64,000 nucleotides of DNA from Incurvaria masculella. Its lineage: Eukaryota > Arthropoda > Insecta > Lepidoptera > Incurvariidae. Where the stretch lies: contig OX335651.1 of assembly GCA_946894095.1 (NCBI GenBank), forward strand, positions 6,284,501 through 6,348,500, written 5' to 3'. Shown one piece after another: positions 8,630-20,687 of the stretch. Position numbers and translations under genes: made by a program. Below the pieces are notes generated by a model that was not told where the DNA came from, did not search any database, and saw only the letters and a list, made by a program, of their open reading frames with translations. Each line of letters opens with the position of its first letter. The stretch's first letter is position 1.

Positions 8630-9226
8630 TACAAAAAAAATAACCGACTTCAAAGAAAAAGCACTAAAAAGTAAAAAATAATTGCCATTTTTGTAGTTAC
8701 GATTTTTGTTATTTTTTGAGTCGGCGTCAGCCGGGCACGCGCTGCGCCAAACAAGAGAACCTTGGCTACCTTGGCTGACACCGACTCAAAAAATAACAAA
8801 AATAGTAACTACAAAAATGGCAATTATTTTTTTACTTTTTAGTGCTTTTTCTTTGAAGTCGGTTATTTTTTTTGTATATTTTTTTAATTTGTTTATTTTT
8901 AGTGAATCTGAAGTACACTTACTAATTTGAACACGTCCTTTCCAATAAAAAAAGAATCACCGAAATCGGTTGGCGTTATATTGAGTTATTCGTCCATTTG
9001 TCGCGCACATCTTAATACAAATTTAAGACTTATATGATTTTCTTATGGATATCATTGTCAGAACTTAACCAAATTAAAATGGGACCACTTGGGAAGCACT
9101 AAATTTCATTTAAAAAATAATCATGCAAATCGGTTCACCCAGGCAAAAGTTATGAGGTAACAAACATAAAAAAAAAACATACAGACGAATTGATAACCTC
9201 CTCCTTTTTTAAAGTCGGTTAATAAT
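8630..9226. mobile_element. interspersed repeat with a ~103-bp near-perfect hairpin at its left end
   Basis: The right end, CCTCCTCCTTTTTT followed by AAAGTCGGTTAA, and the body (ATCGGTTCACCCAGGCAAAAG, AACATACAGACGAATTGA) belong to a repeat very common in Lepidoptera. The left end, TAACCGACTTC, mirrors the right end. Arms 8630-8732 and 8773-8876 are nearly perfect inverted copies separated by 40 bp. No ORF. The superfamily is not assigned. Confidence 0.6.
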
Positions 9227-10287
9227 AATACTAATAAATAAAATAATTTAAGAGAACGAATTACTAACTACACTACTAAACTACGACTAAACTATTCACC
9301 TATCAATTGTGCGACCAGACAAAATAGGCTGAAAGTTCACAAATGATTGTGATCCGTCAACAATAGAATCCATCAATTAGTACCAAAGTGTTATATAATA
9401 CTACTTTAATTTAAAAAGCTTTTGGAACGAGAGAATCAGAACAGCTGAAGGACAGCTACTAGAGTCTTTATTATAGAAAAAAAATTCTGATGCAAGTAAA
9501 ATAATCTTACTCGTTCAAATATTAATAAGTTTTACCTTTGAAATTTAAATCAAGCCAACATTTTGTTCATATTTAAAGATACGGTAAATTATACTTATTA
9601 TGAGTTGCAGAAATACAAAATTGCAAAGTTAGTTCTGATGATGTAGCCCTCGCGTAAGATTACTTTCTGATCTTATCGTAATCCTTACTTATATTACAAT
9701 TTATCGGCAATGCCGAGTTAAAATTATGTTAGCATATTATATGCACGACCATTAATGTCGATCTTGAGGTAAAATTTATTTTACCGACACAAATTGAAGT
9801 GATTCTATATAAAGCCACGAATTAATTGAATGGTTACTTCTTTTATATTTACGTATTGTGTTTAAATTTCTGAAAACTTACGTTGACAAATTTAAAAATA
9901 TTTCACGAGTAAACTTGTTTTACGAGAGTGGCGATATATGTGAATCGTTTCTTTTAATATTACTAAAAAAACTAGTTAATAATCTTATACAAATCATTTA
10001 CTGTTTTCGTAGTAACATTTAAAGGAATTCTAAATTCAATGCACTTGTCTGCCAAATAGTTAATTTGAGACATATGAATGTATAATTGACCGTGAAGCAA
10101 GGAGACATTAATTAAAGAAAGAGACCTGTAAAAAATATTTCTTTGCGAGCATAATGCAAGGCTGGACCCGAACCAGCAAAATATACCTTCGAAGATATTC
10201 GCCAAATAATTTTGAATTCTCCATCAGTCCCTTCTCCATCCATCATTCATTCATTTAATTTAAATTCAATTTTAATTCAACGGTGCA
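9227..10287. other. AT-rich interval, nothing recognised
   Basis: Strongly AT-rich, with no codon-like frame, no tRNA fold and no family repeat that I can identify. The 77-codon minus-strand frame at 9972-10205 has no recognisable motif. Confidence 0.4.
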
Positions 10288-10440
10288 AGTTCCGTAAGTG
10301 TGGATTCCACGTAAAACTGTGTGTTCACCCTTCCTTATTTACTAGGTGGCAGGGTTAAGCCTACCCGGTTTGGTACCTACGTATTGAATAAACGATGATC
10401 GCAACGGCAATCAAAATCTTCTGTGTTTTCCATCCAGAAG
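10288..10440 (+). mobile_element. tRNA-derived SINE fragment
   Basis: Body segment only, from GGATTCCACGTAAAACTGT through AGGTGGCAGGGTTAAGCC to TTTTCCATCCAG. Head and tail are absent. Confidence 0.65.
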
Positions 10441-11881
10441 CCTAAGAAACAACTTCAACTGCATCACTCTGTTATAACGGTTACGCTCGAAAGTGGAGTT
10501 ATGTATTAGCGGACTTAGGATTCAGTTAAATGAAGCCGTGCAATAACCTGCCATACGTCCGTCCCATGGATTCTATGTACACAATAGATTACTAACGGAT
10601 TATTAGGATTATTAGGAACGGATTAAGCGCTTCGCATTTTTTAATTACTTATTCCCTTATTGACGCTCCATTAACGCTTCTATGTCTATTGTATGACACC
10701 ACCTCTATGATCAACGTATTTCACACACTTTCAAATTTTCTTCGTCAATCTTTAATTTTTCCACAACCCTTTAAATTCTATCGAATCTCGTCTCCAAAAT
10801 GGCACTGCGGTCGAGCGATGCCCCGGCAGTCACGACCTGATGCAAAAGAAAACAAAGAATATAAGGATCGGGCAGGAAACCTCTACTTACAGCTGGATAA
10901 TGACACACATCAGTATTTGCGCTTGCGTACACATGATTACTGGTTGCGTCAAACGCCATAACGCTGACGTTTCTTGCACACCATACATCAGCCGGAATAA
11001 GCATTTGATTTTATTTTTTTTCACGGCAATAACTTTGATTCATTACATGACCATGTATAAAAAAAATATCTTTTTATTTGGCTTGGTTGTAATCTGTAAT
11101 TTTAAGTATTAAGAAATAATGAAAAGATATTAATGTAGCTACTATGTTTCCTGAAGACATAAATGAATTAGTATCGTAAACTCTCCGCTGGACAGGCTAA
11201 TCTGCTTTAGGTATTCTTCTTAAAATTCTTTTGAAGCTAGGATTTTAACTAAACTATGCTATCATGTAACTTACTTATCTTATTACATGAAATGTTGTAT
11301 TTGTTTGTTAATTGTATTTGCATTGTTTGAGTTCTGTTTTATATTTTCAGGTTATTTATAGACTAAAATTATGATTTCCCTTGATTTCTGTATTTTAGGT
11401 GGATTTGGTTTTTATTTAATTATATTGGCACGTTACCCAAAATCTCAAATATATTTTTTGTATTCAGTGGTCAACCTTAATTTACACAAATAATATAAGT
11501 AAAAACTCCCAAGATGATTGCCAATTAAAATACATGCATACTTTACGTTAACTTAATTTAAACATTGCAGCTAACTTCCATAGTTAGCTGCAATTGGGTG
11601 TGCAATTCCAGGCTTATTGCCTCCATATTTTATATTTTCTCCTGCGTATCTTAATGAGGCCCCCTTGCGCTTTCGAAATTACATGTTTGTGTGGTTAACG
11701 GCCCTAGTACTCAGCACACGGTGTTAATTTGGAGCTCGAACACAATAAAACAATGAGCACAAAGGAACCGGCGGCGGCGGCGATGGCGGCGGAGGAGGCG
11801 GTGACGGCTGCCGACCCCTTTTTGACGTTGATCACACTCGAATGATTATCAAATACGTTAATACAAAATCAATGGTTAGTA
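10441..11881. other. non-coding interval
   Basis: Mostly AT-rich unique sequence. A more balanced patch spans 10790-11000. A CGG-rich patch (GGCGGCGGCGGCGATGGCGG) is at 11770-11805. No gene recognised. Confidence 0.4.
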
Positions 11882-12224
11882 TTAAGGTCGGCCCGTTAGC
11901 ATCAGAAAAATTCACCTCCCATACAAACGTAGTTTACTAATCATTTGAAAACCACTGTTCCAACTTACTTGATATTTGGTATCTAATATTAGGCTACAAA
12001 TATCTGTGTCTGCATGTTTTTGGTTTTTCGGTAAATGTATTCTGGGTCAAACCACCGAGAAAACAAAATTCGTATGAAGATTTTCTTTTTGCTTTCATTT
12101 CATACGGTTTGGATTTTTCAAAAAAACAAAAGCGTGCAGACACAGATATTTGTTTGTATAGCAGTTTTCAAATGATTAGTAAACTACGTTTGTATGGGGA
12201 GCATAGCTTACGGGCCGTTCTTAA
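11882..12224. mobile_element. piggyBac-type MITE bounded by TTAA
   Basis: TTAA at 11882-11885 and 12221-12224 brackets 335 bp. Terminal repeats are GGTCGGCCCGTTAGC and, inverted, GAACGGCCCGTAAGC. The inverted arms continue inward through ATACAAACGTAGTTTACTAA and ATATCTGTGTCTGCA. TTAA target sites are characteristic of piggyBac-like elements. No transposase inside. Confidence 0.6.
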
Positions 12225-12289
12225 GGCTCCATATAATGCCAACTTCCAATATTTACCCGTAGAAAAATCTAAATATCAAAGTTCAGACT

Positions 12290-13371
12290 ATTGTCTAGCC
12301 TACGTGCACTACGAGAAGGCGGTCGACTCAGCAGAAAAATGGGCCGTCAAAAACTCCCTCCTGAGGTGCAGAATCGACTACCGCTACATCGAGGTACTCC
12401 GAAATCTGTATCGATCCGCGACGATGACTGTGAGGCTCCATGAAAATACCCAACCCATCCTCCTCGGTAAAGGCGTAAGGCAGGGGACGTGATCTCACCC
12501 AAGCTCTTTACAAACGCATTGGAAGATGTGTTAAAGACGCTTAAATGGGACAACATGGGTATCAACGTTAATGGAGATTTCCTCAGTCATCTTCGCTTCG
12601 CCGATGACAGTGTTCTTCTGTCAAATTCCCGAGTTCAGCTTCAGACCATGCTGGAAAACCTTTATAAAGAAAGCATCCATAAAGGTAGATCTGAAGGTGA
12701 ACCGGGACAAAACCAAGGTCATGGCGACCGAGTGTATGACGGGAGAACAAATCGACGGAGAAGTGATCGAACAGGTTGAAGAGTACGTATATCTCGGTAA
12801 ATTTCTGTAGCTTGGTAAACAAGGACTGACTAAGGAGGTTGAGCGACGGATTCAATTTGGTTGGGCTGCCTTCGGAAAGCTTAAATTCGCTCTGAGGTCT
12901 GGTCTTCCGCAAAGTTTAAAGACCCGAATATATGACCAGTGCATTCTCCCGGTTATGACGTAAGCGTGTGAAACGTGGAATCTGATGGTCGCCGTTGCCC
13001 AAAGGTTGAAATTGTCCAGCGAGCAATGGAGCGAGCCATGCTGGGAATATCGCTACGGGATATGGTGCGTAACGAGGCAATCCGCTGACGTACCAAAGTA
13101 GTCGATATTGGATACCTGGTGGCTAAGCTCAAATGACAGTAGGCTGGTCAACTCAGCCGAAGAGACGACGACCGTTGGAGAAACCGTGTCCTACACGGGC
13201 GGCCGTGGACAGGAGTGGGGGAAGATCACCCGCCAGGTGGGACGACGACATCAAGTGCGTCGGCGGAAATTCAGTGGTTCCGTACCGCTGAGGGCCGGAA
13301 GGACTGGAGAAAATTTGGAGAGGTGTATGTCCAGCAGTGGACGCAAATACGCTGACTGACTGACTGACTGT
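12290..13371 (+). pseudogene. RTE-type non-LTR retrotransposon remnant (reverse transcriptase C-terminal half)
   Basis: Translated segments in shifting frames read as an RTE-clade reverse transcriptase: YEKAVDSAEKWAVKN, TVRLHENTQPILLGKGVRQG, then after a stop/frameshift near 12490 SPKLFTNALEDVLKTL, HLRFADDSVLLS (the conserved F-A-D-D box), EEYVYLGKFL, and a tail resembling RTE C-termini (ACETWN, MERAMLGIS-like). The first catalytic aspartate block reads Y-V-H-Y, with H where D is expected. The 3' end is a (TGAC)n tract at 13353-13370, typical of the short terminal repeats of this clade. It is broken by stops and frameshifts, so inactive. Confidence 0.8.
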
Positions 13372-13934
13372 ATGATTGTAAAACGATTTTCATGCGTTGC
13401 TTATATTCTTTTAAAAAAATATGTTTGTAAACGCCTATTTTCTATGTTTTCAAGCCGGCGCTTGAAAACTATAAATGATTTAGAAAATCTTCTTTTTTGT
13501 GGTACAATAACATATATTTATCAAGTGAATATACGTGAAAAAAATATTAATTCTCTTTTAACAGTAGATGATCGCGAAACGACTTTTACTCCCTTACAAA
13601 AATACATCCTAATGCGAACTCAATGCTTCCGGAGGTCGCCATTTTTTATTGTTTGCTAAGCGCTGGACTCAGTTGGAATCATTGGTTGGCATGAAGCGGA
13701 CGCATCATAAGGTCAAAAATCACAAGGTCCAAAACACATACCGTCCAAAACACTAATGAATACGGAACTTTTTCAATTAAGTTAGGTTAGGTTAGGTTAG
13801 ATTATAATATTTGCATTTATAAATATATGCAAAAATACATACTTTTGGATGTATAGTGGGTAGAACCATAGATTAATCATTACTTACCATTTACGGTAGA
13901 ACACAGCCTAATCATTCTAGATGCTTTGGAACTT
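13372..13934. other. non-coding interval with short TTAGG tract
   Basis: Contains GTTAGGTTAGGTTAGGTTAG at 13781-13800, four copies of the insect telomeric pentamer, and a region with ATACCGTCCAAAACAC-like words near 13740. No gene recognised. Confidence 0.5.
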
Positions 13935-14165
13935 TGATGTTTTGTTTGTTCTATGTTAAGCGCGACTTAGGGCGTACGTTACGCCCTCAAAAACGCGCAA
14001 CGACGCCCATGGGCTTTCGAACTTTTACAGGGGCTACGAAAACTATACCGGCCGGCCAGGTGCTTCTCTAGACAACGTTTAAATGACCCCAGGTAGTACT
14101 TTGAGGGAAATACCTCGTCAAGAAGCACATTCGACAGGTTGGGGGCCCGTTTAAATAAAGGATAC
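13935..14165 (-). pseudogene. Jockey-type LINE 3' end (ORF2 C-terminus and 3' UTR)
   Basis: The minus strand reads LLDEVFPSKYYLGSFKRCLE followed by KHLAGR and SKAHGRRCAFLRA, the usual C-terminal pattern of Jockey-clade ORF2 (P-x-x-Y-x-L-G-x-F-K-x-x-x). The end is shared with the fragment at 44838-45030 (CGACGCCCATGGGCTTTCGA and TATGTTAAGNGCGAC). The rest of the element is absent. Confidence 0.65.
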
Positions 14166-15037
14166 ACAGTATCGGTAGGTTCTAGTTCGACAAAATTTGA
14201 CAGTGAATGTACGTATTCCCTTTTTTATGTGTTGAGAGCTAGTAGTTAGGGACCGGAGGGATTGCGTTATGCAGCGAAGAGCATTCTCAGTTGTAGAGCG
14301 AAACTAGATTCGTTCGGAGTATGGAGGAATATTTGATATTAAACCTTATTGAGATTACATGTTAGTCGTATGTACTTATAAACGGAAGTCTCATATTTTT
14401 ACTCATGATATGTAAATCGCATTTATACTAATTAATTAATCTTAACAAGAACGTAGAAACCAGAAACGAATAGTAAGGTAAGCTAAATTAATTTGTATAA
14501 ACAGTGCATATCAATGAACAAGGACCACTATGATTATTTAATTTAATTTTATTTATATCTGGGCGGATACATTCTTAGTCTAGTCGCTGATTTTTAGTTC
14601 ATTTGATTTTGATTTGAATTCAAGCAAAACCCATAAGTCTACGAGAATCCAAAATCCGAGTGTCGCAAAGGCTTATTACATTAATTGCGTTAAATAAGCA
14701 CTAACTGGGCCACGAGTGTACGTACTTGGCTGCTATAAGTATGTTATAAGTATAGCCGCCGCGGGCTAAACTCCAAGCTGTCAGGCGCGCGACCACGCAG
14801 CTCGGGCCGACAGCCGACAGGTTGACAGCGGCGTTATTAAGTTTTGCATACAATGTCCGACGCGGCAGGTGTTGCTAATTGTCGCCCGCGGACCCGCGCG
14901 GTCTGTTCATTACACGCCGTCTCGACTTGATTGACATTTTTGTGCGGCTCGCTTCCAATGCCGTCGGGGCTTCGCTCGCGCATGACACAGAATTTAGTTC
15001 AGTTTCCTTTGGTATATCCAAGTACTTGGCGTGATCT
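14166..15037. other. non-coding interval with CpG-richer patch
   Basis: AT-rich to about 14740, then a balanced, CpG-richer patch at 14755-14990 containing AGCCGACAGG, TGACAGCGGCG and GTTGCTAATTGTCGCCC. No ORF of note; possibly regulatory, unproven. Confidence 0.35.
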
Positions 15038-15344
15038 AAAAACCGGCTAAGTGCGAGTTGGACTCGCACATGAAGAGTTCCGTACCATCGTACAAGATTA
15101 AACACAAAAAAAACACGTTTTTTGTATGGGGTCCCCCTTCATTTTTTATTATTTTACATATTTGTTGTTATAGCGGCAAAATAAATACAAAATCTCCGAA
15201 AATTTCATCAGCCTACCTATTACGGTTCATGAGATACAGCCCTGTGACAGATGGACGGACGGACGGACGGACGGATGGACGGACGGACATCGAAGGCTTA
15301 GTAATAGGGTTCCGTTTTCACCCTTTGGGTAGGGAACCCTAAAA
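15038..15344 (-). mobile_element. GTCY element, near complete
   Basis: Runs from AAAAACCGGCTAAGTGCGAG to GGAACCCTAAAAG, with a GGAC microsatellite at about 15250-15290. The outer ends read AAAACCGGC and CCCTAAAA. Confidence 0.85.
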
Positions 15345-15357
15345 GTGATTGTAAATA

Positions 15358-15790
15358 AAAAAGTAATTACTATGAATGCTCAATTTATTAATTGTTGCTC
15401 AAAATATTCTCCGATAGCGTAAATGCTCTTCTTACGAATAAATCTTTTTAAAATATTAATGCTCCTCTGTGGTGACTTGGGAAACATGTTTTTCAAACTT
15501 TTCGGCAGCCTCTTCTGATGAGAAGAGACCGCGTAAAAAAGTTTAACATTTTTGGGAATAGAAAAAAGTCACAAGGACCTAGCAGGTCGGGATTGTGTGC
15601 AGGATGGCTCATAATTTCTACGACTTTCTCCTTCAAAATTTCGTTTGTCTGCGTGGCCGTGTGAGAACTAGCATTGTCGTGGGTGCTAGATGATATAGGG
15701 CTTGCGGCTCGCTTCTGGCAAACAAATAGTCGTGTACCAATCACTAATGACTGTGCTAAGATCCTCCAAAGCAATTATAGAAACGTGGTC
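15358..15790 (-). pseudogene. mariner-type transposase remnant
   Basis: The minus-strand frame of about 93 codons contains HDNASSHTATQTNEILKEK (second catalytic D) and SHPAHNPDLLGPCDFFLFPK (third catalytic D with the P-x-D-F-F-L-F signature), as in mariner DD34D transposases. Downstream, after a frame change, K-H-V-like and I-Y-x-x-x-Y-F-like segments continue. The N-terminal DNA-binding half is missing, and no inverted terminal repeats were found. Inactive. Confidence 0.8.
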
Positions 15791-17289
15791 ACTTTAAAAA
15801 AAAAACAGATATCGGTTTTCGGCTCATATTGAAATACCCATATGGCTGATTGCTGCTTTGCTTTGTGGTCATCGCAATTAATCCATGTTTGTCAACTATT
15901 ATTAGGTATGTTCCACGCGAAATGTGGCCTATCATCAAGTGATCCACCGACAGCACAGCTTTTCAGACCTGAATGATGAATGATTCATGCCTATGCATAA
16001 GAATGGCCGAATCTGCATGTCTGTCATCACATGGCGCATACCATACATAGATGTTTTAGTTGTTCACAGCAGTGGGTGGGCCACCATCATGAAATTCATC
16101 ACTGAGATTGACACGACCGCGCTAGAATTTTAAAAATCAGTTATAAATAATGGTCGCAAGGTTCTTTATCTGCAAATTTGCCGAGAAAAGCTTGCTGATC
16201 CGTCAAATTACACTTGAAATTGCAGAAAATCGTAAAAAGAAAGTTTTCACGAGTCAAATCCATCGTGATCTAAGCAATTAAAAAACGTGTTTTTTTAATC
16301 CAATTTAAAAAACACGCCCCAACTAAAATACAATTGACCGATGCAGCAATCTGTATTCTGCAGCCAAAGAGTTCAATTTTAAAATATTGTAAGTACTTTT
16401 TAAATATTGTTTATGATAGTTCCGGAAACCTACTTATATAATGCGCCCGACTGATAAAAGAGTTTTGATTTGCCTTGATTTTAAGGCTAATAAGACACAA
16501 TAAATAAAGTTTCAGCTTCAGAACATCCATTGCGAGTTTATAACGGTGTGTTGGTGCCTTAAGGTGGCCCATCCCGCTCATCTCCCTATACAAAAGGGGA
16601 AAGAAGATCACGCCCATATTTCTTGTCAGAGATCCAAAATTTTGCTTTAAATAGCTTTATTTGATCGAACTAGATGTCTGATGACCATTGGCATTGTAAA
16701 ATTGTGTTTGGTTTCTAAGTCATAAGGTCCGATCGTAAAAAGATTAGTCATCAGACATAGCTTATTTAATCAAGATTTATGATCTATTTGGTTTTTGTTA
16801 GATTTTTGACTGCAGCGGTCGTGGTTTACTTTTAGCTATAAGTCGTTTTGAAATTAAAATTTTCGTAAATCTTACCAAATCATACACTATGCACATTGTC
16901 TTTTTTGTGGATATGTTGCATCTTCCTCATCACGGAGCCTGTCTTATTCTTTGAAACAGAGAAGGTCCCAGAGCGCAACAGCACGGTTTTGTACCGAGCC
17001 CGCGAATGAGTTAGGCCCGCCGGGTTGGGCCACCTTAAAGTGAGAGTTAGGTATGGAAGAACAGGTATGAAAGTAGAACAAATTCTGTAGAAATGTGTTT
17101 CCTTTCCAAAGCTAGAGTGACCTCACAAATGTTCATATTAAATTCATAATATTTTTAACGAAAATGTATTTAATGTGTTTTGACCCTGATATCGTATTTT
17201 GGGCATAAGCCATAAAGGCAACCGAAAAGTTTAAAAAACATAATTTATTGCCACTAAAAACTCGCTCTGAACGCAAGTTAGAACACGCA
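15791..17289. other. non-coding interval
   Basis: No gene recognised. A 12-bp inverted pair, ATGTCTGATGAC at 16675-16686 and GTCATCAGACAT at 16747-16758, and an inverted AAAAAACGTGTTTTTT-like region near 16280-16315 are the only structures noted. Confidence 0.4.
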
Positions 17290-17690
17290 ATAAATAAATA
17301 GAATGTCCCACCTGAATTATAGATCCTGTCCGCGCCTCAGTGCGCATACATCCGAATAAATTCTCTCAAAACGCCGCGCTCATAATTTCGCAAAGATTTC
17401 CCCGCGACGATCAAAGAAAAAGCGACCAATAAAACGGGCATCAAGCAAATATCGCGCGCCCGTCGCTTTGATGTCACTTTCGTTACCGTAAATTTTTCAA
17501 CATATAAAATCCGAAACGGAATTACGTAATAAAGCATACGAATCGGCCGGAGAGTTCGTTTATATAAATCTATTTTACAACACTATAAATTTGTCGATGA
17601 GATCGCTTTACGTTTCCGTTGCGCCTGTTTTAGTTTATCGTTCGCATCCTGCTTGCCGTGACGTCACGGGGCGCTGTTAAGTTTTCATGT
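17290..17690. promoter_or_regulatory. non-repetitive CpG-richer island with CRE palindrome (candidate regulatory element)
   Basis: Balanced, CpG-containing sequence between AT-rich and repeat DNA. Contains a perfect 14-bp palindrome, CCGTGACGTCACGG (17656-17669), centred on a TGACGTCA CRE/ATF site, and several homeodomain-like words (GTAATAAAGC, CCAATAAAAC). Function is inferred from composition only. Confidence 0.3.
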
Positions 17691-17748
17691 CTAGGATATA
17701 TTTTATCCTTAAAAACGTTTCGGGCATATCGGAGTTACTTTGTAGCCC

Positions 17749-18025
17749 TTTTTAGGGTTCCGTACCCAAAGGGTACCAAACGGAACCCTATTACTAAGAC
17801 TCCGCTGTCCGTCCGTCCGTCCGTCCGTCTGGCACAGGGGTGTATCTCATGAACCGTGATAGGTAGGCAGTGAGGGTATTTATTTTTCCGCTACAACAAC
17901 AAATGTAAGGTAACAAGGTAAAATTAAAAGACAATAAAAATTAAAGGGGGGGCTGTTTGGGAGTGAAACTTTGTGTTAAATTTTGTACGATGGTAAGGAC
18001 CGAAATCGAACTTAGCCGGTTTTTT
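17749..18025 (+). mobile_element. GTCY element, internally diverged
   Basis: From TTTTTAGGGTTCCGTACCC, with GTCCGTCCGTCCGTCC at about 17808-17830, to TTAGCCGGTTTTTT. The 3' stem region is degraded. Confidence 0.8.
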
Positions 18026-18443
18026 AATATATTTTTTAAAGAAAGCATTTAGACAACTTAAAATTAATCTAAGATATAAATTTGCAAATCTTTTGCGAAA
18101 TGTATTTTTATAAATCCTTAATAACATTGTGGTGGGTTAACAACATTTTGGAGGGCCGGGGAGTTTGCTTAGCCCTTATTTAATGAAAACAAATATTTTA
18201 TTCCTATATATTAGACAAACGCTAAGTGTATTTCTAATAAAAAAATCTGCCATCGCTATTCCTGTTTTCCGGTAATTCTATCTAGAAGTACCGGACATCA
18301 ATAAATACAGGACTAATAGCGGTGGTATAAATGTTTAACCTCGTAATAAAGTTTAGGTCAATTTTGATAAAAATAATAAGTGAACTGGCGATGAAATATA
18401 TGTGTTCACTGATATGTACAGTTGAGGTTTTTGTAGGAATGCT

Positions 18444-18743
18444 AAAAAACCGGCCAAGTGCGAGTCGGACTCGCACACGAAGGGTACCATATCATCGTAC
18501 AAGCTTTAACACAAAAAAACACGTTTTTTTGTATGGGGGACCCCTTTAATTTTGATTATTATTTATTTTTACCTATTTGTTGTTACAGCGGCAAAAAAAT
18601 ACATACTTTGTGATAATTTCTGCTTACTACCTATTACGGTTTATGAGATTCAGCCCTGTGACAGACGGGCGGATGGACGGACGGACAGGGGAGGCTTATT
18701 AAAAGGGTTTCGATGGCACCCTTTGGGTACGGAACCCTAAAAA
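18444..18743 (-). mobile_element. GTCY element, near complete
   Basis: From AAAAAACCGGCCAAGTGCGA to GGAACCCTAAAAA. The microsatellite is shortened to GGCGGATGGACGGACGGAC. Confidence 0.85.
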
Positions 18744-19450
18744 TGGATATACTCTTGTTGCTTGGTGCATACATTTGTCATGTTACGGAGCGATAATAAG
18801 AAAGTTTATGAAGCGAAACAGCCCCCATTCTGTATCCGCACACGAGAATCAACGATCGGTGACCGACTAAGAAATATCTTTTATCTTGTCATAAATAAGA
18901 ATAAAACCCTGCAATTTGCTGCCAGGCATACGATACAAGTTTATTGTGGTATTCGGGAAAGCGACCATTTAAAATGTTTTTTTTTTATTAAACGAGTTTG
19001 AATGGAACCAATGTATAAACTGTATTTATTACGGTATTGGCAAAACCCCAAATAATATGATTAATACTAATGATACCCATGTCTGGCGCCCGGTTGACTG
19101 TGCATCTCTCCCAATACATCTTTATAACCGCTTAGGTACCTTGATTTGGATTCGATTTCTATCAACCTTTGGCTCGATTCTGCTGTACAATACCCTACCA
19201 TACCTCTAATTTCATTAAGGGTCAAGCAATGAGTTAAATATAGGATAAGTCTAGGAAAAAAGGCTTTTACAGTACTTTAACGCAGTCGGAGCCGCTAGTT
19301 ATAATATTATATATCATATATATGCAAGTTTTAATAAGAACTTCCAATAACTCCCATGCTTCAATGAAATAATTTTCATGATTATCTATAGCGACATCCA
19401 AGGATACCTTAATTGAAGAAAGAAGTCTGAGTGGTCAGTCTGAGGTCTCA
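18744..19450. other. non-coding interval
   Basis: Unique, mostly AT-rich sequence. The minor frame at 18762-19001 has no recognisable motif. Confidence 0.4.
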
Positions 19451-19747
19451 CCTAAATTGGCGTTTACGGTAAACCGATCGACTGGCGTTTTCAAATGTAT
19501 GGAGGAATTGAACAGCGCGCATTGTGGGCGTTAAGTGAACTACCATTTGAGAGTCCGAGTTTGATTTGACAGCTTACTCAACGTTGCCGTAAATACGTCG
19601 ACGTTGCCGTTTACGTCGACTCCTCGTTTCGGAAGTTTGACATTGACAGCTTGAAGAAGAAAAACTACAGAATATCTAGTAAAAACTTGTATGGGGTTTG
19701 ACGTTTTTACGGAACTTCGAAGTTACGTAAACTCCAATTTAGGTGAG
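19451..19747. mobile_element. MITE with CACCTAAATTGG terminal inverted repeats
   Basis: The left end CACCTAAATTGGCGTTTACG matches the reverse complement of the right end (CGTAAACTCCAATTTAGGTG). No ORF. A second, inverted and left-truncated copy lies at 57700-57996, sharing CTTCGAAGTTACGTAA, TACAAGTTTTACT and TTTGAAAACGCCA on the opposite strand. Confidence 0.65.
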
Positions 19748-20344
19748 AACTGAGACTAACGGCTCTGTAATAAGAACTGTTATATTTACGGTTGATTTTA
19801 CAAACATCACATATTCGTTGAAAAAAGCGACGTACATGTCTGCTTCGTATTTTTTTTAATTTAATTAACTTAATTCTAATTAAGTATTTATGTTCGAAAA
19901 CATCGAATGAATTATAAACTTAATGTATGTAATACATATCAGACCATATTTGCATAGCTCCTATTAATATTATGTAGTCAAACGATAAAAAGGTAACCAG
20001 TACCAAAATTATTTGCGTCACCTTGCACAACAAGGCCCGATTCCTTGAAATGTTCAGCGTAATTTATCAAGTTCTAAGTTCACCTTTGAAATTAAGTAGC
20101 AAGGGGAACTCTCCCTTAGACTGATTTTGATATATTGCTTTTGTGGCGGTAAATATTTTGAAACATGATTTGCAGCTTTTGTACAGGCTTGTGGACATGG
20201 TGCTCGATCATAAGGTGATTTTGCTGTTTTTTACAAATATTTTTAAGATATTGAGTTCTGTTGTCTTTTTATTAGACCGAAAATAATGTAAAAAAATCAA
20301 TGGTGCGTTGCTCTTATATCTCCGTATCGAGTTATGCTATTTGT
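19748..20344. other. non-coding interval
   Basis: AT-rich unique sequence with no recognised gene or repeat. Confidence 0.4.
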
Positions 20345-20615
20345 TTTTTTTAGGTTTCCGTACCCAAAGGGTGCTAAAAGAACCCTATTACTAAGCCTCC
20401 GCTGTCCGGTCGTCCGCCCATCTGACCGTCTGACAAAGGGCTGTATTTGCAGGACAGGGATGTGTATATATTTTGCCGCTACAACAACAAATAGGTAAAA
20501 TTTAATTTGAATGTAAGGTGGGCCCTTAATACAACGTGATTTTCTTGTATTAAATCTTGTACGATGGTACGGAACCCTAAAGGTGTGCGACTCCGACTCG
20601 CACTTGGCCGCCGGC
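20345..20615 (+). mobile_element. GTCY element
   Basis: From TTTTTAGGTTTCCGTACCC to CGCACTTGGCCGCCGGC. The microsatellite has decayed to GTCCGGTCGTCCGCCC. Confidence 0.8.
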
Positions 20616-20687
20616 TTATAAAATGTTGGTTAGAGTCTAATACAAAATAATGTTTTGTAGCAGTGAAAAAAATGTGTCCAACATCAC

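Noticed and set aside
13781..13800. TTAGG tract as a telomere or chromosome end
   Set aside because: Only four pentamers, flanked by unique DNA; a second short tract at 34536-34558 is also isolated.
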